Source: DATEJJ01 sp039649115 (GTDB lineage: Bacteria > Actinomycetota > Actinomycetes > Mycobacteriales > Micromonosporaceae). Taken from it: DNA of 40,111 nucleotides. A program made the translations under genes and the position numbers. Of the stretch, positions 6,377 to 13,885 are shown piece after piece. The notes beneath the pieces were generated by a model, which searched no databases, was not told the origin of the DNA, and saw only the letters and a list, made by a program, of their open reading frames with translations. The stretch spans positions 1-40,111 of the forward strand of contig JBBWZQ010000064.1 in assembly GCA_039649115.1 (NCBI GenBank). Reading direction: 5' to 3'. The stretch's first letter is position 1. Each line of letters begins with the position of its first letter.

Positions 6377-7930
6377 ATGAGCGTAGTGACCGAGAGCAGC
6401 CAGAGGGCGGGCAGGCGGGAGTGGATGGGGCTGGCCGTCCTGCTGATCCCGCTGCTGCTCGTATCCATGGACGTGTCGGTGCTGTACTTCGCGGTGCCGT
6501 TCATCGCGCGGGACCTGGCGCCCACCGGTACCCAGCAGTTGTGGATCTTCGATGTGTACGGTTTCGTCCTGGCCGGGTTGCTGATCACGATGGGTTCGCT
6601 CGGCGACCGGATCGGCCGGCGGCGGCTGCTGCTCCTGGGCGCGGCGGCGTTCGGGCTGGCCTCGGCCGCGGCGGCGTACGCGTCCAGCCCGGAGATGCTC
6701 ATCGCCTTGCGCGCGCTGCTCGGCGTCGGTGGTGCCACCCTGATGCCTGCCACGCTGGCGCTGATCCGCACCATGTTCCACGACGCGAAGCAGCGCAGCA
6801 CCGCGATCGCGATCTGGACGGCGGCGCTGACCTTCGGCGTGTCGCTCGGCCCGATCCTGAGCGGCTTCCTGCTGGAGCACTTCTGGTGGGGCTCGGTGTT
6901 CCTGATCAGCACGCCGTTCATGGTGGTCCTGCTGGTACTCGCCCCGCTGCTGGTCCCGGAGTACCGCAACCCGGCGGGCGGCCGGTTCGACGCACTGAGC
7001 TCGCTGCTGTCGCTGGCCGCCGTGCTGCCGGTCATCTACGGCGTCAAGGAGATCGCGGCCAACGGAGCGGACGTGCCGCGGGTGGCGAGCATCGGCGCGG
7101 GCCTGCTGGTCGGCGTGGTCTTCGTGCGCCGGCAGCACACGTCGCGCACCCCGATGATCGACCTGGCGATGTTCCGCGGGCGCGCGTTCAGCGGATCGGT
7201 CGCGGCGAACCTGATGGCGATGTTCGGCCTGATCGGCATGGCCATCTTCACCACGCAGTACCTCCAGTCCGTGCTCGGCATGACGCCGCTGGCGGGCGCG
7301 CTGTGGAGCCTGCTGCCGTCGGTGGGCGTGGGCGCGGCCGCACCGGTCGCCGCCCAGCTGGCCCAGCGCGGCGTGAACCGCGGGTACCTCGTCGGCGGCG
7401 GCTTCCTGCTCGCGGCGGCGGGCTTCGCGGTGCTGGCCCAGGTGGGCGAGGGTACCCGGCTGTGGGTGGTGCTGGTCGGCGCCGGGCTGATGGCCAGCGG
7501 CCTCGTCGTGGTCATGTCCTTGTCCACCGAGCTGGTCACCGGCACCGTGGCGGCCGAGCGCGCCGGCACCGCCTCGGCGCTGCTGGAGACCGGCTCGGAG
7601 TTCGGCGGTGCGCTGGGCATCGCGGTGCTGGGCAGCATCGGCACGGCGCTGTACCGCGGCGAGATGGCCGGCGCGGCACCGGCCGGGGTGCCGGCGGCGG
7701 CGTGGCACGCGGCGGGGCAGACGCTCAGCGGCGCCCTGGCGGCGGCGGGCCAGCTCCCGGGCGCGGTCGGGGACGGCCTGCGGGTCACCGCGCGGCACGC
7801 GTTCCTGCACGGCATGCACGGCGTGTCCGTGGCCGCGATCGGGGCCATGGTCGCGGCGGCCGTCCTGTCCGCGATCGTGCTGCGCACGACCCGGGTCACC
7901 GCGGCGCCCGTGGCCATGACGGTCAGTTGA
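6377..7930 (+). CDS. DHA2-type MFS drug efflux transporter
   Basis: A 517-residue inner-membrane proton antiporter of the EmrB/QacA (14-TM) group. Diagnostic motifs are an early acidic 'SMDVSVLYFAVPFIARDL' in TM1, motif A 'GSLGDRIGRRRLLLLG' after TM2, and the antiporter motif C 'GVSLGPILSGFLLEHFWW' in TM5. Hydrophobic segments continue to the C-terminus, which ends 'VLRTTRVTAAPVAMTVS'. It likely exports hydrophobic or cationic compounds; the substrate is not predictable. Transcription is probably controlled by the divergent TetR through the operator at 6310-6353. A GC-rich hairpin follows the stop. ATG 6377 gives the normal family N-terminus. Confidence 0.92.
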   Translation: MSVVTESSQRAGRREWMGLAVLLIPLLLVSMDVSVLYFAVPFIARDLAPTGTQQLWIFDVYGFVLAGLLITMGSLGDRIGRRRLLLLGAAAFGLASAAAAYASSPEMLIALRALLGVGGATLMPATLALIRTMFHDAKQRSTAIAIWTAALTFGVSLGPILSGFLLEHFWWGSVFLISTPFMVVLLVLAPLLVPEYRNPAGGRFDALSSLLSLAAVLPVIYGVKEIAANGADVPRVASIGAGLLVGVVFVRRQHTSRTPMIDLAMFRGRAFSGSVAANLMAMFGLIGMAIFTTQYLQSVLGMTPLAGALWSLLPSVGVGAAAPVAAQLAQRGVNRGYLVGGGFLLAAAGFAVLAQVGEGTRLWVVLVGAGLMASGLVVVMSLSTELVTGTVAAERAGTASALLETGSEFGGALGIAVLGSIGTALYRGEMAGAAPAGVPAAAWHAAGQTLSGALAAAGQLPGAVGDGLRVTARHAFLHGMHGVSVAAIGAMVAAAVLSAIVLRTTRVTAAPVAMTVS

Positions 7931-7936
7931 GGGTAC

Positions 7937-7963
7937 GCGCGCCGGCCCGACGGGTCGGCGCGC
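7937..7963 (+). terminator. Hairpin terminator after MFS gene
   Basis: A 12-bp stem with one mismatch (GCGCGCCGGCCC / GGGTCGGCGCGC) and a 3-nt loop starts seven bases after the MFS stop. There is no clear U-tract, which is common for actinobacterial terminators. Confidence 0.6.
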
Positions 7964-8135
7964 CAACGCGGTGGCAGGCCCGCCGGGCTCGTCGGGGTGG
8001 CTGCCGGCTGGCCGCCGCCGCGCTGGTACAGCGCCCGGCCCGAGCCCGGGAAAGGTCACGGGACGAACCGGCGGACGGCGTGGTGAACTGATGTGGGACA
8101 GCAGGCGCCCGGGGAGGGAAAGGGCGGGACATCTG

Positions 8136-8777
8136 GTGGCACGCCCGCGTCAGCCGGTACTCACCCGGCAGCGCATCGTCGAGGTCGCCCTGGCGATCCT
8201 GGACGCCGAGGGGCTCGCCGCGCTGTCCACCCGCCGGCTCGCCGACGAACTGGGGGTACGCGCGCCGTCGCTGTACAACCACTTCGTCACCAAGGAGGAG
8301 ATCCTGGAGGCGGTGGCCGACGCCGTCATCGCCGGGGTGGACCTGAGCATGTTCGGGCGCGGCAGCTGGGACAGGGCGCTGGTCGAGTGGGCGCGGGCAT
8401 ACCGGCTGGCGCTGGTGGCACACCCGAACGCGGTGCCGTTCGTGGCGCGCGGACCGGCGCTGCGCCCGGCCGCCCTGGCGCTGGCCGACGCGGTGTACGG
8501 CGCGCTGGTCGACGCGGGCTGGCCGCACGGCCACGCGACGCGCATCGGCGCCGCGATGCGCTACTTCGTCGCCGGCTCCGCGCTCGGCTCGTTCGCGCAG
8601 GGGTTCGTGGACGACCCGCGGGTGTACGCCGAGCGGTACCCGCACCTGCGCGACGCGCACCGGCTGCGCGAGCACCGGCACCAGGTCGACGACGGCGCGT
8701 TCGAGCTCGGCCTGGCCAGCATGGTGGCCGGCCTGGTCGCGCTGTACGCCGAGGTCGTGGCGGCGCCCGGCGAGTGA
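8136..8777 (+). CDS. TetR/AcrR family regulator
   Basis: A 213-residue regulator. Starting at GTG 8136 gives the family opening VARPRQPVLTRQRIVEVAL and has GGGCGGG eight bases upstream. ATG 8091, with GTGAA before it, is an in-frame alternative adding 15 residues. The HTH reads 'LSTRRLADELGVRAPSLYNHFVTKEEIL'. The C-terminal part ('ALVEWARAYRLALVAHPNAVPFVA', later 'MRYFVAGSALGSFAQGF') matches the TetR_C_1 ligand domain. It lies downstream of the MFS gene and is convergent with the liv binding-protein gene. Candidate targets are the MFS gene or the liv operon, neither shown by sequence. The stop codon lies inside a strong hairpin. Confidence 0.9.
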   Translation: MARPRQPVLTRQRIVEVALAILDAEGLAALSTRRLADELGVRAPSLYNHFVTKEEILEAVADAVIAGVDLSMFGRGSWDRALVEWARAYRLALVAHPNAVPFVARGPALRPAALALADAVYGALVDAGWPHGHATRIGAAMRYFVAGSALGSFAQGFVDDPRVYAERYPHLRDAHRLREHRHQVDDGAFELGLASMVAGLVALYAEVVAAPGE

Positions 8778-8791
8778 AATCGCCGGGCGCC
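8762..8791. terminator. Bidirectional terminator between TetR and liv operon
   Basis: A perfect 11-bp stem (GGCGCCCGGCG at 8762-8772, CGCCGGGCGCC at 8781-8791) with an 8-nt loop that contains the TetR stop codon. It sits seven bases from the convergent binding-protein stop, so it can end transcription from both sides. Confidence 0.75.
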
Positions 8792-8797
8792 ACCAGG

Positions 8798-10075
8798 TCA
8801 CGTGGGGATGCCGTCCGCGGGGGGTACCGCGGCGCTGGCCGTCGACTCCCGGATCGGGCCGGCCGCGTCGTCGGTGGTGTAGACCGGTCCGAACAGCAGT
8901 TGCCTGCCGCCCTGGACCTTGCCCATGGACAGGCCGCCGTAGCCGGAGTGGTCGCCGGTCGAGTAGCGCAGCGGCGCCAGCCCCGGCCCGGTGAAGCCGC
9001 CCTTCTCCACCGCCCGCACGATGCCCGGCCGGGTCAGGTCCTTGCCGGCGGCGCGCAGGGCCTGCACGAACAGGTACCCGACGGAGAAGCCGTACTCGAC
9101 GTTGCCGTCGAACGGCGCCGCGTTGTTGTACTGCTCGTTGAGCCGGCGGAACAGCGCCACCCAGGGGTTGGCCGTGTCGTCGACCGCGGGCAGGTACCCG
9201 GTGCTGAGCAGGCCCTCCAGCAGCGGGCCGGCCGCGGCCTTGAGCCGCCCGGACAGCGTGGCGTAGTCGGCGCCCACGTTGGACACGACCCACTGGGTGC
9301 GGAAGCCGACCTGGGCCGCGGTGCCCAGCGCCAGCGCGGTGAAGCCCGGTACCGTGAACGCGACGGTCACCTGGCAGCCGGCCGCCTTCAGCGCACCGAT
9401 CGCGGGTGCCACGTTGGTGTTGGTGACGTCGTAGGTCTCGCTGTGCGCGACGCCCTGGTCGCCCAGCACCTGGCGCACGCCGGCCAGCCCGTCGGCTCCG
9501 AAGTCGTCGTGCTGGCCGAAGACGCAGACCTTCTTGCCGGCGAACGCCGACTTCAGGTAGTTGGCGAGGATCTTCCCTTCGATGGTGTAGTCCGGGTTGT
9601 ACCCGAAGGTGTTCGGGTACTTCGTCGGCTGGTTCCAGCTGCGCGAGCCGGACGCCACGAACAGGTCGGGGATCTTGTTGGTGTTGAGGAAGTCCAGCAC
9701 TCCGGTGTGCGTGGGCGTGCCCAGGCCGCCGAGGATCGCGAACACCTTGTCCTGCAGCACGAGCTGGCGTACCACCTGTTGGGTGTTTGCCGGGTTGTAC
9801 CCGTCGTCCATGATCTTGTAGGTGAGCTTCCGCCCGAACACCCCGCCGTGCGCGTTGACGTAGGCGAAGTAGGCGTTGGTGGCCGCGGAGATCTTGCTGT
9901 ACCCGGCGGCGGCCGGCCCGGTCAACGGCTGGTGGGTGCCCACGACGATCTCCGTCGCGGTCACCCCGGGCACGTTGGCAGTGGACGTCTTGCTCGAACC
10001 GCCGCCGCATGCCGCGGCGCCGATCAGTACGGCCGCACCAACCAGCCCGGTGCGGTGCCAGGTGCTGTGGGACAT
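8798..10075 (-). CDS. Branched-chain amino acid/amide-type ABC substrate-binding lipoprotein
   Basis: A 425-residue periplasmic-binding-protein-like lipoprotein (Peripla_BP_6, type I fold). ATG 10075 has AAAGGGGGC and GGAG upstream. A signal peptide ends at a lipobox-like GAAAC with the lipidated Cys at residue 23. Family motifs include 'ATEIVVGTHQPLTGPAAAGYSKI', 'YFAYVNAHGGVFGRKLTYKIMDDGYNP', 'VFAILGGLGTPTHTGVLDFLN' and 'DDFGADGLAGVRQVLGDQG'. It delivers ligand to the LivH/LivM permeases encoded just upstream in the same operon. Ligand identity (branched-chain or other amino acid, urea, amide, aromatic acid) cannot be decided. It is the last gene of the five-gene operon. Confidence 0.9.
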   Translation of the reverse strand: MSHSTWHRTGLVGAAVLIGAAACGGGSSKTSTANVPGVTATEIVVGTHQPLTGPAAAGYSKISAATNAYFAYVNAHGGVFGRKLTYKIMDDGYNPANTQQVVRQLVLQDKVFAILGGLGTPTHTGVLDFLNTNKIPDLFVASGSRSWNQPTKYPNTFGYNPDYTIEGKILANYLKSAFAGKKVCVFGQHDDFGADGLAGVRQVLGDQGVAHSETYDVTNTNVAPAIGALKAAGCQVTVAFTVPGFTALALGTAAQVGFRTQWVVSNVGADYATLSGRLKAAAGPLLEGLLSTGYLPAVDDTANPWVALFRRLNEQYNNAAPFDGNVEYGFSVGYLFVQALRAAGKDLTRPGIVRAVEKGGFTGPGLAPLRYSTGDHSGYGGLSMGKVQGGRQLLFGPVYTTDDAAGPIRESTASAAVPPADGIPT

Positions 10076-10103
10076 GCTCCAGCCCCCTTTCCTGGGGCGG
10101 ACA

Positions 10104-11186
10104 TCAGGTTCGCGAAGCCAGGGGAGCATCCGGCTCCGCGTCGGGGGTGGAAGTCTCCACCCGGCGCGCGTGGCGGCCGGGCCGCCTCCCGCGCACCCAC
10201 CGGCCCGCCCGGTTCAGCAGGCCCTGCACGCCGCCCGGGGCGGCCGACATCACAATGACGAGAAGGAGTCCGAATACCGCCAGCGGCAGGTTGCCGGCCA
10301 GCCGGGTGGCGGCGCCGGGGGGCAGCGACACGGTGCGGGCCAGGCTGTCGGTCAGCCACGGCAGCAGCACCAGCAACAGGCTTCCCCACACCGCGCCGGC
10401 CAGGCTGCCCAGCCCGCCGACCACGATCGCGAGCAGCAGGTTGAGCGACAGCGTCAGCGAGAACGCGCCGGGCGAGACGCTCTGCGCCAGGATCGCGAAC
10501 ACGCCGCCGCCCAGCCCGGCGCAGGCGGCGCTGACCACGAACGCGAGCACCCGCACCCGCGCCACGGGGATGCCGGCCAGCGCCGCGGCGACCTCGTCGT
10601 CGCGCACCGCGCGCATGCTCCGGCCGAACCCGCTGGCGGCGAGGTTGCCCAGCAGCAGCATGACGAGCAGGGCGGCGGCCAGGGCGACGATCGCCTGCCA
10701 GCGCTCGTACGGTGCGTCCGCGCCGAGCCACCCGGGCGCCGGGGGCAGGTACACGGACAGGCCCTGGTCGCCGTGCAGCAGGCCGCCGGCGAGGGTACCG
10801 ACCGAGGGCACGGCCACGGCGACGACCAGCGTGAGCCCGGCCAGGTAGGGGCCGCGCAGCCGGGCGGCGGCGACCCCGACCACGGCGCCCGCGACCGAGG
10901 CCGCGGCCGTGCCGGCGGCGAGCGAGGCCAGCAGTGTCCATTGTGTACCGACGCCGTGCGCGCCGAAGGCGTTCTGCGTCAGGGCCACCGTGTACGCCGC
11001 GATCGCCATCAGCGCGCCGTGCCCGAGGGAGAGCTGGCCGGACAGTCCGGTGAGGACGGTCAGCCCGGCGGTCGCGGACAGGTACGCGGCGGCGGTGGCG
11101 AGCTGGTAGTCCCGGAACGGGTCCAGCACCGCGGTCGCGGCCAGCAGCGCGACCGCGGCCACGAGGGCGCCGGCGTACCGTCTCAT
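10104..11186 (-). CDS. livM: LivM-type ABC transporter permease
   Basis: A 360-residue permease with about ten hydrophobic segments. LivM hallmarks are 'TGLSGQLSLGHGALMAIAAY', 'LRGPYLAGLTLVVAVA', the cytoplasmic coupling region 'GRSMRAVRDDEVAAALAGIPVARVRVLAFVVSA' and 'LLLAIVVGGLGSLAGAVWG'. The start overlaps the stop of livH as ATGA (11183-11186), indicating coupled translation. The C-terminal tail is rich in Arg and Pro and hydrophilic. It pairs with LivH to form the membrane channel, powered by LivG and LivF. Confidence 0.92.
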   Translation of the reverse strand: MRRYAGALVAAVALLAATAVLDPFRDYQLATAAAYLSATAGLTVLTGLSGQLSLGHGALMAIAAYTVALTQNAFGAHGVGTQWTLLASLAAGTAAASVAGAVVGVAAARLRGPYLAGLTLVVAVAVPSVGTLAGGLLHGDQGLSVYLPPAPGWLGADAPYERWQAIVALAAALLVMLLLGNLAASGFGRSMRAVRDDEVAAALAGIPVARVRVLAFVVSAACAGLGGGVFAILAQSVSPGAFSLTLSLNLLLAIVVGGLGSLAGAVWGSLLLVLLPWLTDSLARTVSLPPGAATRLAGNLPLAVFGLLLVIVMSAAPGGVQGLLNRAGRWVRGRRPGRHARRVETSTPDAEPDAPLASRT

Positions 11187-12061
11187 ACCCGCCTCGCACC
11201 GGTGCCGGAGAACAGCCCGGTCGGCCGGGCCAGCAGCACCACGACCAGCAGCGCCAGCACGGCGAGCGGAGTGCTCGCGCTGCCCAGGTAACCGCCCACA
11301 TAGGACAGCACCAGGCCGACGGCGAGCCCGCCGACCACCGCGCCGGCCGGGCTGTCCAGCCCACCCACCACGGCCGCGGTGAACGCGGACACGAACACCA
11401 GGTCCATCGCGGTCGGGTGCAGGCCGAGCCCGGTCGGGATGACCAGCATGCCGGCCAGCGCCCCGACCAGCGCGGCGAGTGCCCAGCCGAGCGTGAGCGT
11501 GCGGCCGACGCTGACGCCCAGCAGCCGGGACACGTCGGGGGCGAACGCGGCGGCGCGCATCCGCAACCCGGTGGCCGTGCGGGTGAACAGCAGCGCGAGG
11601 CCCACCATGAGGAGCAGGACGGTGCCGAAGACGAACAGGTCGTACCGGGACAGCAGCGGCACCCCGGCCACGGTCATCGCGGTCCGGCTGAACGGGGCCG
11701 GGAACGGCAGGTACTGGGTGCCGTAGAGCATCCCGAGGACGCCCTGGGCCAGCAGCACGAGCCCCAGCGCGACGATGACGGCGTTGAGCGGCGGCGCCTG
11801 CGCGACCCGGCGCATCACCAGCCGCTCGACGAGGGCACCGAGGACCAGCCCGGCGGCGAGGGCCGCCGCGAAGCCGGCCCAGTAGGAGCCGGTGGCGCCC
11901 GCGACGCTGTAGGCGAGGTAGGCGGTGGCGACCGCGAGGACGCCCTGGGCGAAGTTCACGATGCGGGTACCGCGCCAGATGAGCACCAGGGCGAGGGCGA
12001 AGGCGGCGTACACCGCGCCGCGGGAAAGGCCGTCGACGGTGAGGAAGAGGAACCGGTCCAC
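11183..12061 (-). CDS. livH: LivH-type ABC transporter permease
   Basis: A 292-residue permease starting at GTG 12061 with GAAGGGC upstream. Typical LivH motifs are 'LSRGAVYAAFALALVLIWRGTRIVNFAQG', 'ALVERLVMRRVAQAPPLNAVIVALGL', 'GLRMRAAAFAPDVSRLLGVSVGR' and 'FTAAVVGGLDSPAGAVVGGLAVG'. About eight membrane spans are visible. It lies 12 bases after livF and overlaps livM by four bases, so the permeases and ATPases are made together. Confidence 0.92.
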   Translation of the reverse strand: MDRFLFLTVDGLSRGAVYAAFALALVLIWRGTRIVNFAQGVLAVATAYLAYSVAGATGSYWAGFAAALAAGLVLGALVERLVMRRVAQAPPLNAVIVALGLVLLAQGVLGMLYGTQYLPFPAPFSRTAMTVAGVPLLSRYDLFVFGTVLLLMVGLALLFTRTATGLRMRAAAFAPDVSRLLGVSVGRTLTLGWALAALVGALAGMLVIPTGLGLHPTAMDLVFVSAFTAAVVGGLDSPAGAVVGGLAVGLVLSYVGGYLGSASTPLAVLALLVVVLLARPTGLFSGTGARRV

Positions 12062-12073
12062 GGGCGGCGCCCT

Positions 12074-12790
12074 TCAGAATCCGAGGTACGCGTGTCGGAG
12101 CTGGTCGTCGCCGGCCAGTGCCCGGGCCGGTGCCGCCGCGACGACCCGCCCCAGCGCCATGACCACCCCGTCGTCGGCGACCGACAGGGCGCTGCGCACG
12201 TTCTGCTCGACGAGCAGCACGGACAGGCCGGACTCGTCGCGCAGGCGGCGCAGCAGCGCGAGGGTACGGGCGGCCATCCGGGGCGCGAGCCCCAGGGACG
12301 GCTCGTCGAGCAGCAGCAGCCGCGGCCGGGCCATCAGCGCGCGACCCAGCGCCAGCATCTGCCGCTCGCCGCCGGACAGCTGGTGCCCCAGGTGCCCGCG
12401 CCGCTCGCGCAGCGGCTCGAACAGCTCGTACACGCCGGCCATGGTGGCGCGCAGTTCCCGCCGGTCACCCCGGAACAGCCCGCCCAGGCGCAGGTTCTCG
12501 GCGACCGTCAGCTCGGCGATGATGCCGCGCCCCTCCGGTACGTGCGCCAGCCCGCGGCGCACCAGGTGCTCCACCGGTACCCCGCGCAGGTCGGTGCCCT
12601 CGAAGACGATCCGCCCGGTGCTGGGCCGCAGCATCCCGGACAGGGTCCGCAGCAGGGTGCTCTTGCCCGCGCCGTTGGCACCCAGCACGGCGCAGATCGT
12701 GCCGGCCCGTACCCGCAGGTCGACCTCGTGCAGCACGCTCACTCCGTCGTACCCGACGGTCAGCCCGGTCACCTCCAGCACATCGGTCAC
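12074..12790 (-). CDS. livF: LivF-type ABC transporter ATPase
   Basis: A 238-residue cytoplasmic ATPase. It has the Walker A GANGAGKS (residues 36-43), the LivF-specific 'HVPEGRGIIAELTVAENLRLG', the signature LSGGERQ, the Walker B 'LLLLDEPSLGLAP' and an H-loop region with 'LVEQNVRSAL', where LivF proteins normally carry Gln rather than His. It overlaps the livG stop by four bases (12787-12790). All catalytic motifs look intact, unlike the signature of its partner LivG. Confidence 0.93.
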   Translation of the reverse strand: MTDVLEVTGLTVGYDGVSVLHEVDLRVRAGTICAVLGANGAGKSTLLRTLSGMLRPSTGRIVFEGTDLRGVPVEHLVRRGLAHVPEGRGIIAELTVAENLRLGGLFRGDRRELRATMAGVYELFEPLRERRGHLGHQLSGGERQMLALGRALMARPRLLLLDEPSLGLAPRMAARTLALLRRLRDESGLSVLLVEQNVRSALSVADDGVVMALGRVVAAAPARALAGDDQLRHAYLGF

Positions 12791-13686
12791 GGCGACTCCA
12801 GGGCGCCCTCGGCACCGGTTGTCTCGGCACCGGTTGTCTCGGCACCCAGGTATGCGTCCGCGACGGCGGGATCGTCGCGGATGCGGTCCGGCGGGCCGAC
12901 CGCGACGACCCGGCCGAAGTCGAGCACCACCACCTGCTCGCAGACGCTCATCACCAGGTCCATGTGGTGCTCGACGAGCATGACGGCGCAGCCGCCGTCC
13001 CGGCCGGGCAGCGCGCGGACCAGGCCGGCCAGTTCCTCGATGTCGCCGGCGCCGAGGCCCGCGGCGGGCTCGTCGAGCAGCAGCAGGCGGGGCCGGGACG
13101 CCAGCGCCCGGGCCAGCGCGACACGCTTGCGCACGGGGTACGGCAGGCTGTCCGGGCGCTGGTCGGCGTACCCGGCGACGCCCAGCTCGTCGAGGCAGGA
13201 CAGCGCCGTCCCGCGCAGCGCCCGCTCGTCCCGGCCGGACCGGGGCAGGCCCAGCAGCCCGGACCAGAAGCCGGCGCGGGTCCGCGCGTGGGCGCCGGCC
13301 ATGACGTTCTGCGCCGCGGTCAGGCCGGCGAACAGGCCCACCCCCTGCAGGGTCCGCGCGATGCCCAGCCGGGCCAGGTGATGCGGGCGCGGCCGCAGCG
13401 GGGAGCCCTGCCAGTGGAGGGTGCCGTGGTGCGCCGGGACGAACCCGCAGATGACGTTGAACAAGGTGGTCTTCCCGGCACCGTTGGGCCCGATGACGCC
13501 GAGGACCCCGGCCGGCGGTACGCGCAGGGAGACGCCGTCGAGCGCGACCAGACCACCGAAGCGCACGCCGATCTCGTGCAGGACCAACCCTTCCGGCGAC
13601 ACACCGGCCACGCCACCACGAGACACGCCACCACGAGACACGCCACCACGAGACACGCCACCACGAGCCACGCCACCACGAGCCAC
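12787..13686 (-). CDS. livG: LivG-type ABC transporter ATPase with repeat-extended N-terminus
   Basis: The first gene of the liv operon. The ATPase core has Walker A GPNGAGKT, a Q-loop region 'IARTLQGVGLFAGLTAAQNVMAG', Walker B 'LLLLDEPAAGLG' and H-loop 'VMLVEHHMDLVM'. The ABC signature reads LPYPVRK instead of LSGGQ or LSYGQ, lacking the usual Ser and Gly. The open frame from GTG 13686 gives 299 residues, but the first 28 are five 'VxRGG' repeats from a 15-bp tandem array. GTG 13602 (VSPEGLVLHEIGV) is the more natural protein start, though no strong SD marks either. The C-terminus carries another small duplication (AETTG twice). An inverted repeat lies upstream at 13734-13758. Confidence 0.88.
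   Translation of the reverse strand: MARGGVARGGVSRGGVSRGGVSRGGVAGVSPEGLVLHEIGVRFGGLVALDGVSLRVPPAGVLGVIGPNGAGKTTLFNVICGFVPAHHGTLHWQGSPLRPRPHHLARLGIARTLQGVGLFAGLTAAQNVMAGAHARTRAGFWSGLLGLPRSGRDERALRGTALSCLDELGVAGYADQRPDSLPYPVRKRVALARALASRPRLLLLDEPAAGLGAGDIEELAGLVRALPGRDGGCAVMLVEHHMDLVMSVCEQVVVLDFGRVVAVGPPDRIRDDPAVADAYLGAETTGAETTGAEGALESP
12811..12846. repeat. 15-bp in-frame tandem duplication at LivG C-terminus
   Basis: GGCACCGGTTGTCTC occurs twice, at 12811-12825 and 12826-12840, followed by a six-base partial copy. It encodes 'AETTG' repeats in the LivG tail just before the overlap with livF. The frame is preserved. Confidence 0.8.
13611..13685. repeat. Five-copy 15-bp tandem repeat at LivG 5' end
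   Basis: Five contiguous copies of CGCCACCACGAGACA (two with GCCA in place of GACA). On the minus strand it encodes V(A/S)RGG units before the LivG core. It could be translated as an N-terminal extension or lie in the 5' untranslated region if the start is 13602. Copy number may vary between strains. Confidence 0.9.
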
Positions 13687-13733
13687 GACATCACGCTCGA
13701 TCCCGCTGAGAGCACCGCACGACCCGCGTTTCT

Positions 13734-13758
13734 GGTCAACTTACAGTGGTAGTTAACC
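13734..13758. promoter_or_regulatory. Inverted repeat upstream of liv operon (putative operator)
   Basis: GGTCAACT (13734-13741) and AGTTAACC (13751-13758) are inverted with one mismatch across a 9-bp spacer, in an AT-rich island of the livG-LacI intergenic region. Size and symmetry suit a dimeric TetR or GntR repressor. The protein that binds it is not known; the TetR at 8136-8777 is one candidate. Confidence 0.4.
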
Positions 13759-13798
13759 GCGCACCAGACCCCGGCCGGCCCACCGCACGTTCATGGTC

Positions 13799-13847
13799 TT
13801 GACATAGTTAAATATTTGCGATCTCCTGGGCCAGAGCGAACGTTCGC
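13799..13847 (+). promoter_or_regulatory. LacI-gene promoter region with palindromic operator
   Basis: TTGACA (13799-13804), a good -35 hexamer, precedes an AT-rich stretch. Downstream is a perfect 12-bp palindrome GCGAACGTTCGC (13836-13847) with the central CG step typical of LacI-family operators. It lies 38 bases before the chosen LacI start. Autoregulation and control of the following sugar operon are inferred. I could not place a convincing -10. Confidence 0.5.
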
Positions 13848-13885
13848 CCATGGCCGGCACGGGCCGGAAGGGGACGGTGGCTGGC

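Noticed and set aside
6332..8059. Long minus-strand frame opposite the MFS transporter
   Set aside because: The sequence is His/Gln/Arg-rich, as expected for the antisense of membrane codons; the plus-strand MFS protein has clear motifs.
8798..13686. Naming the liv operon as a urea or aromatic-acid importer
   Set aside because: No urease, amidase or aromatic-degradation gene is adjacent, so the substrate cannot be chosen from context.
13611..13739. Hydrophobic repeat peptide (LVVACLVVA units) at the LivG 5' end
   Set aside because: It is the other reading frame of the 15-bp repeat array and runs out of frame into LivG; it looks like a membrane helix only by chance.
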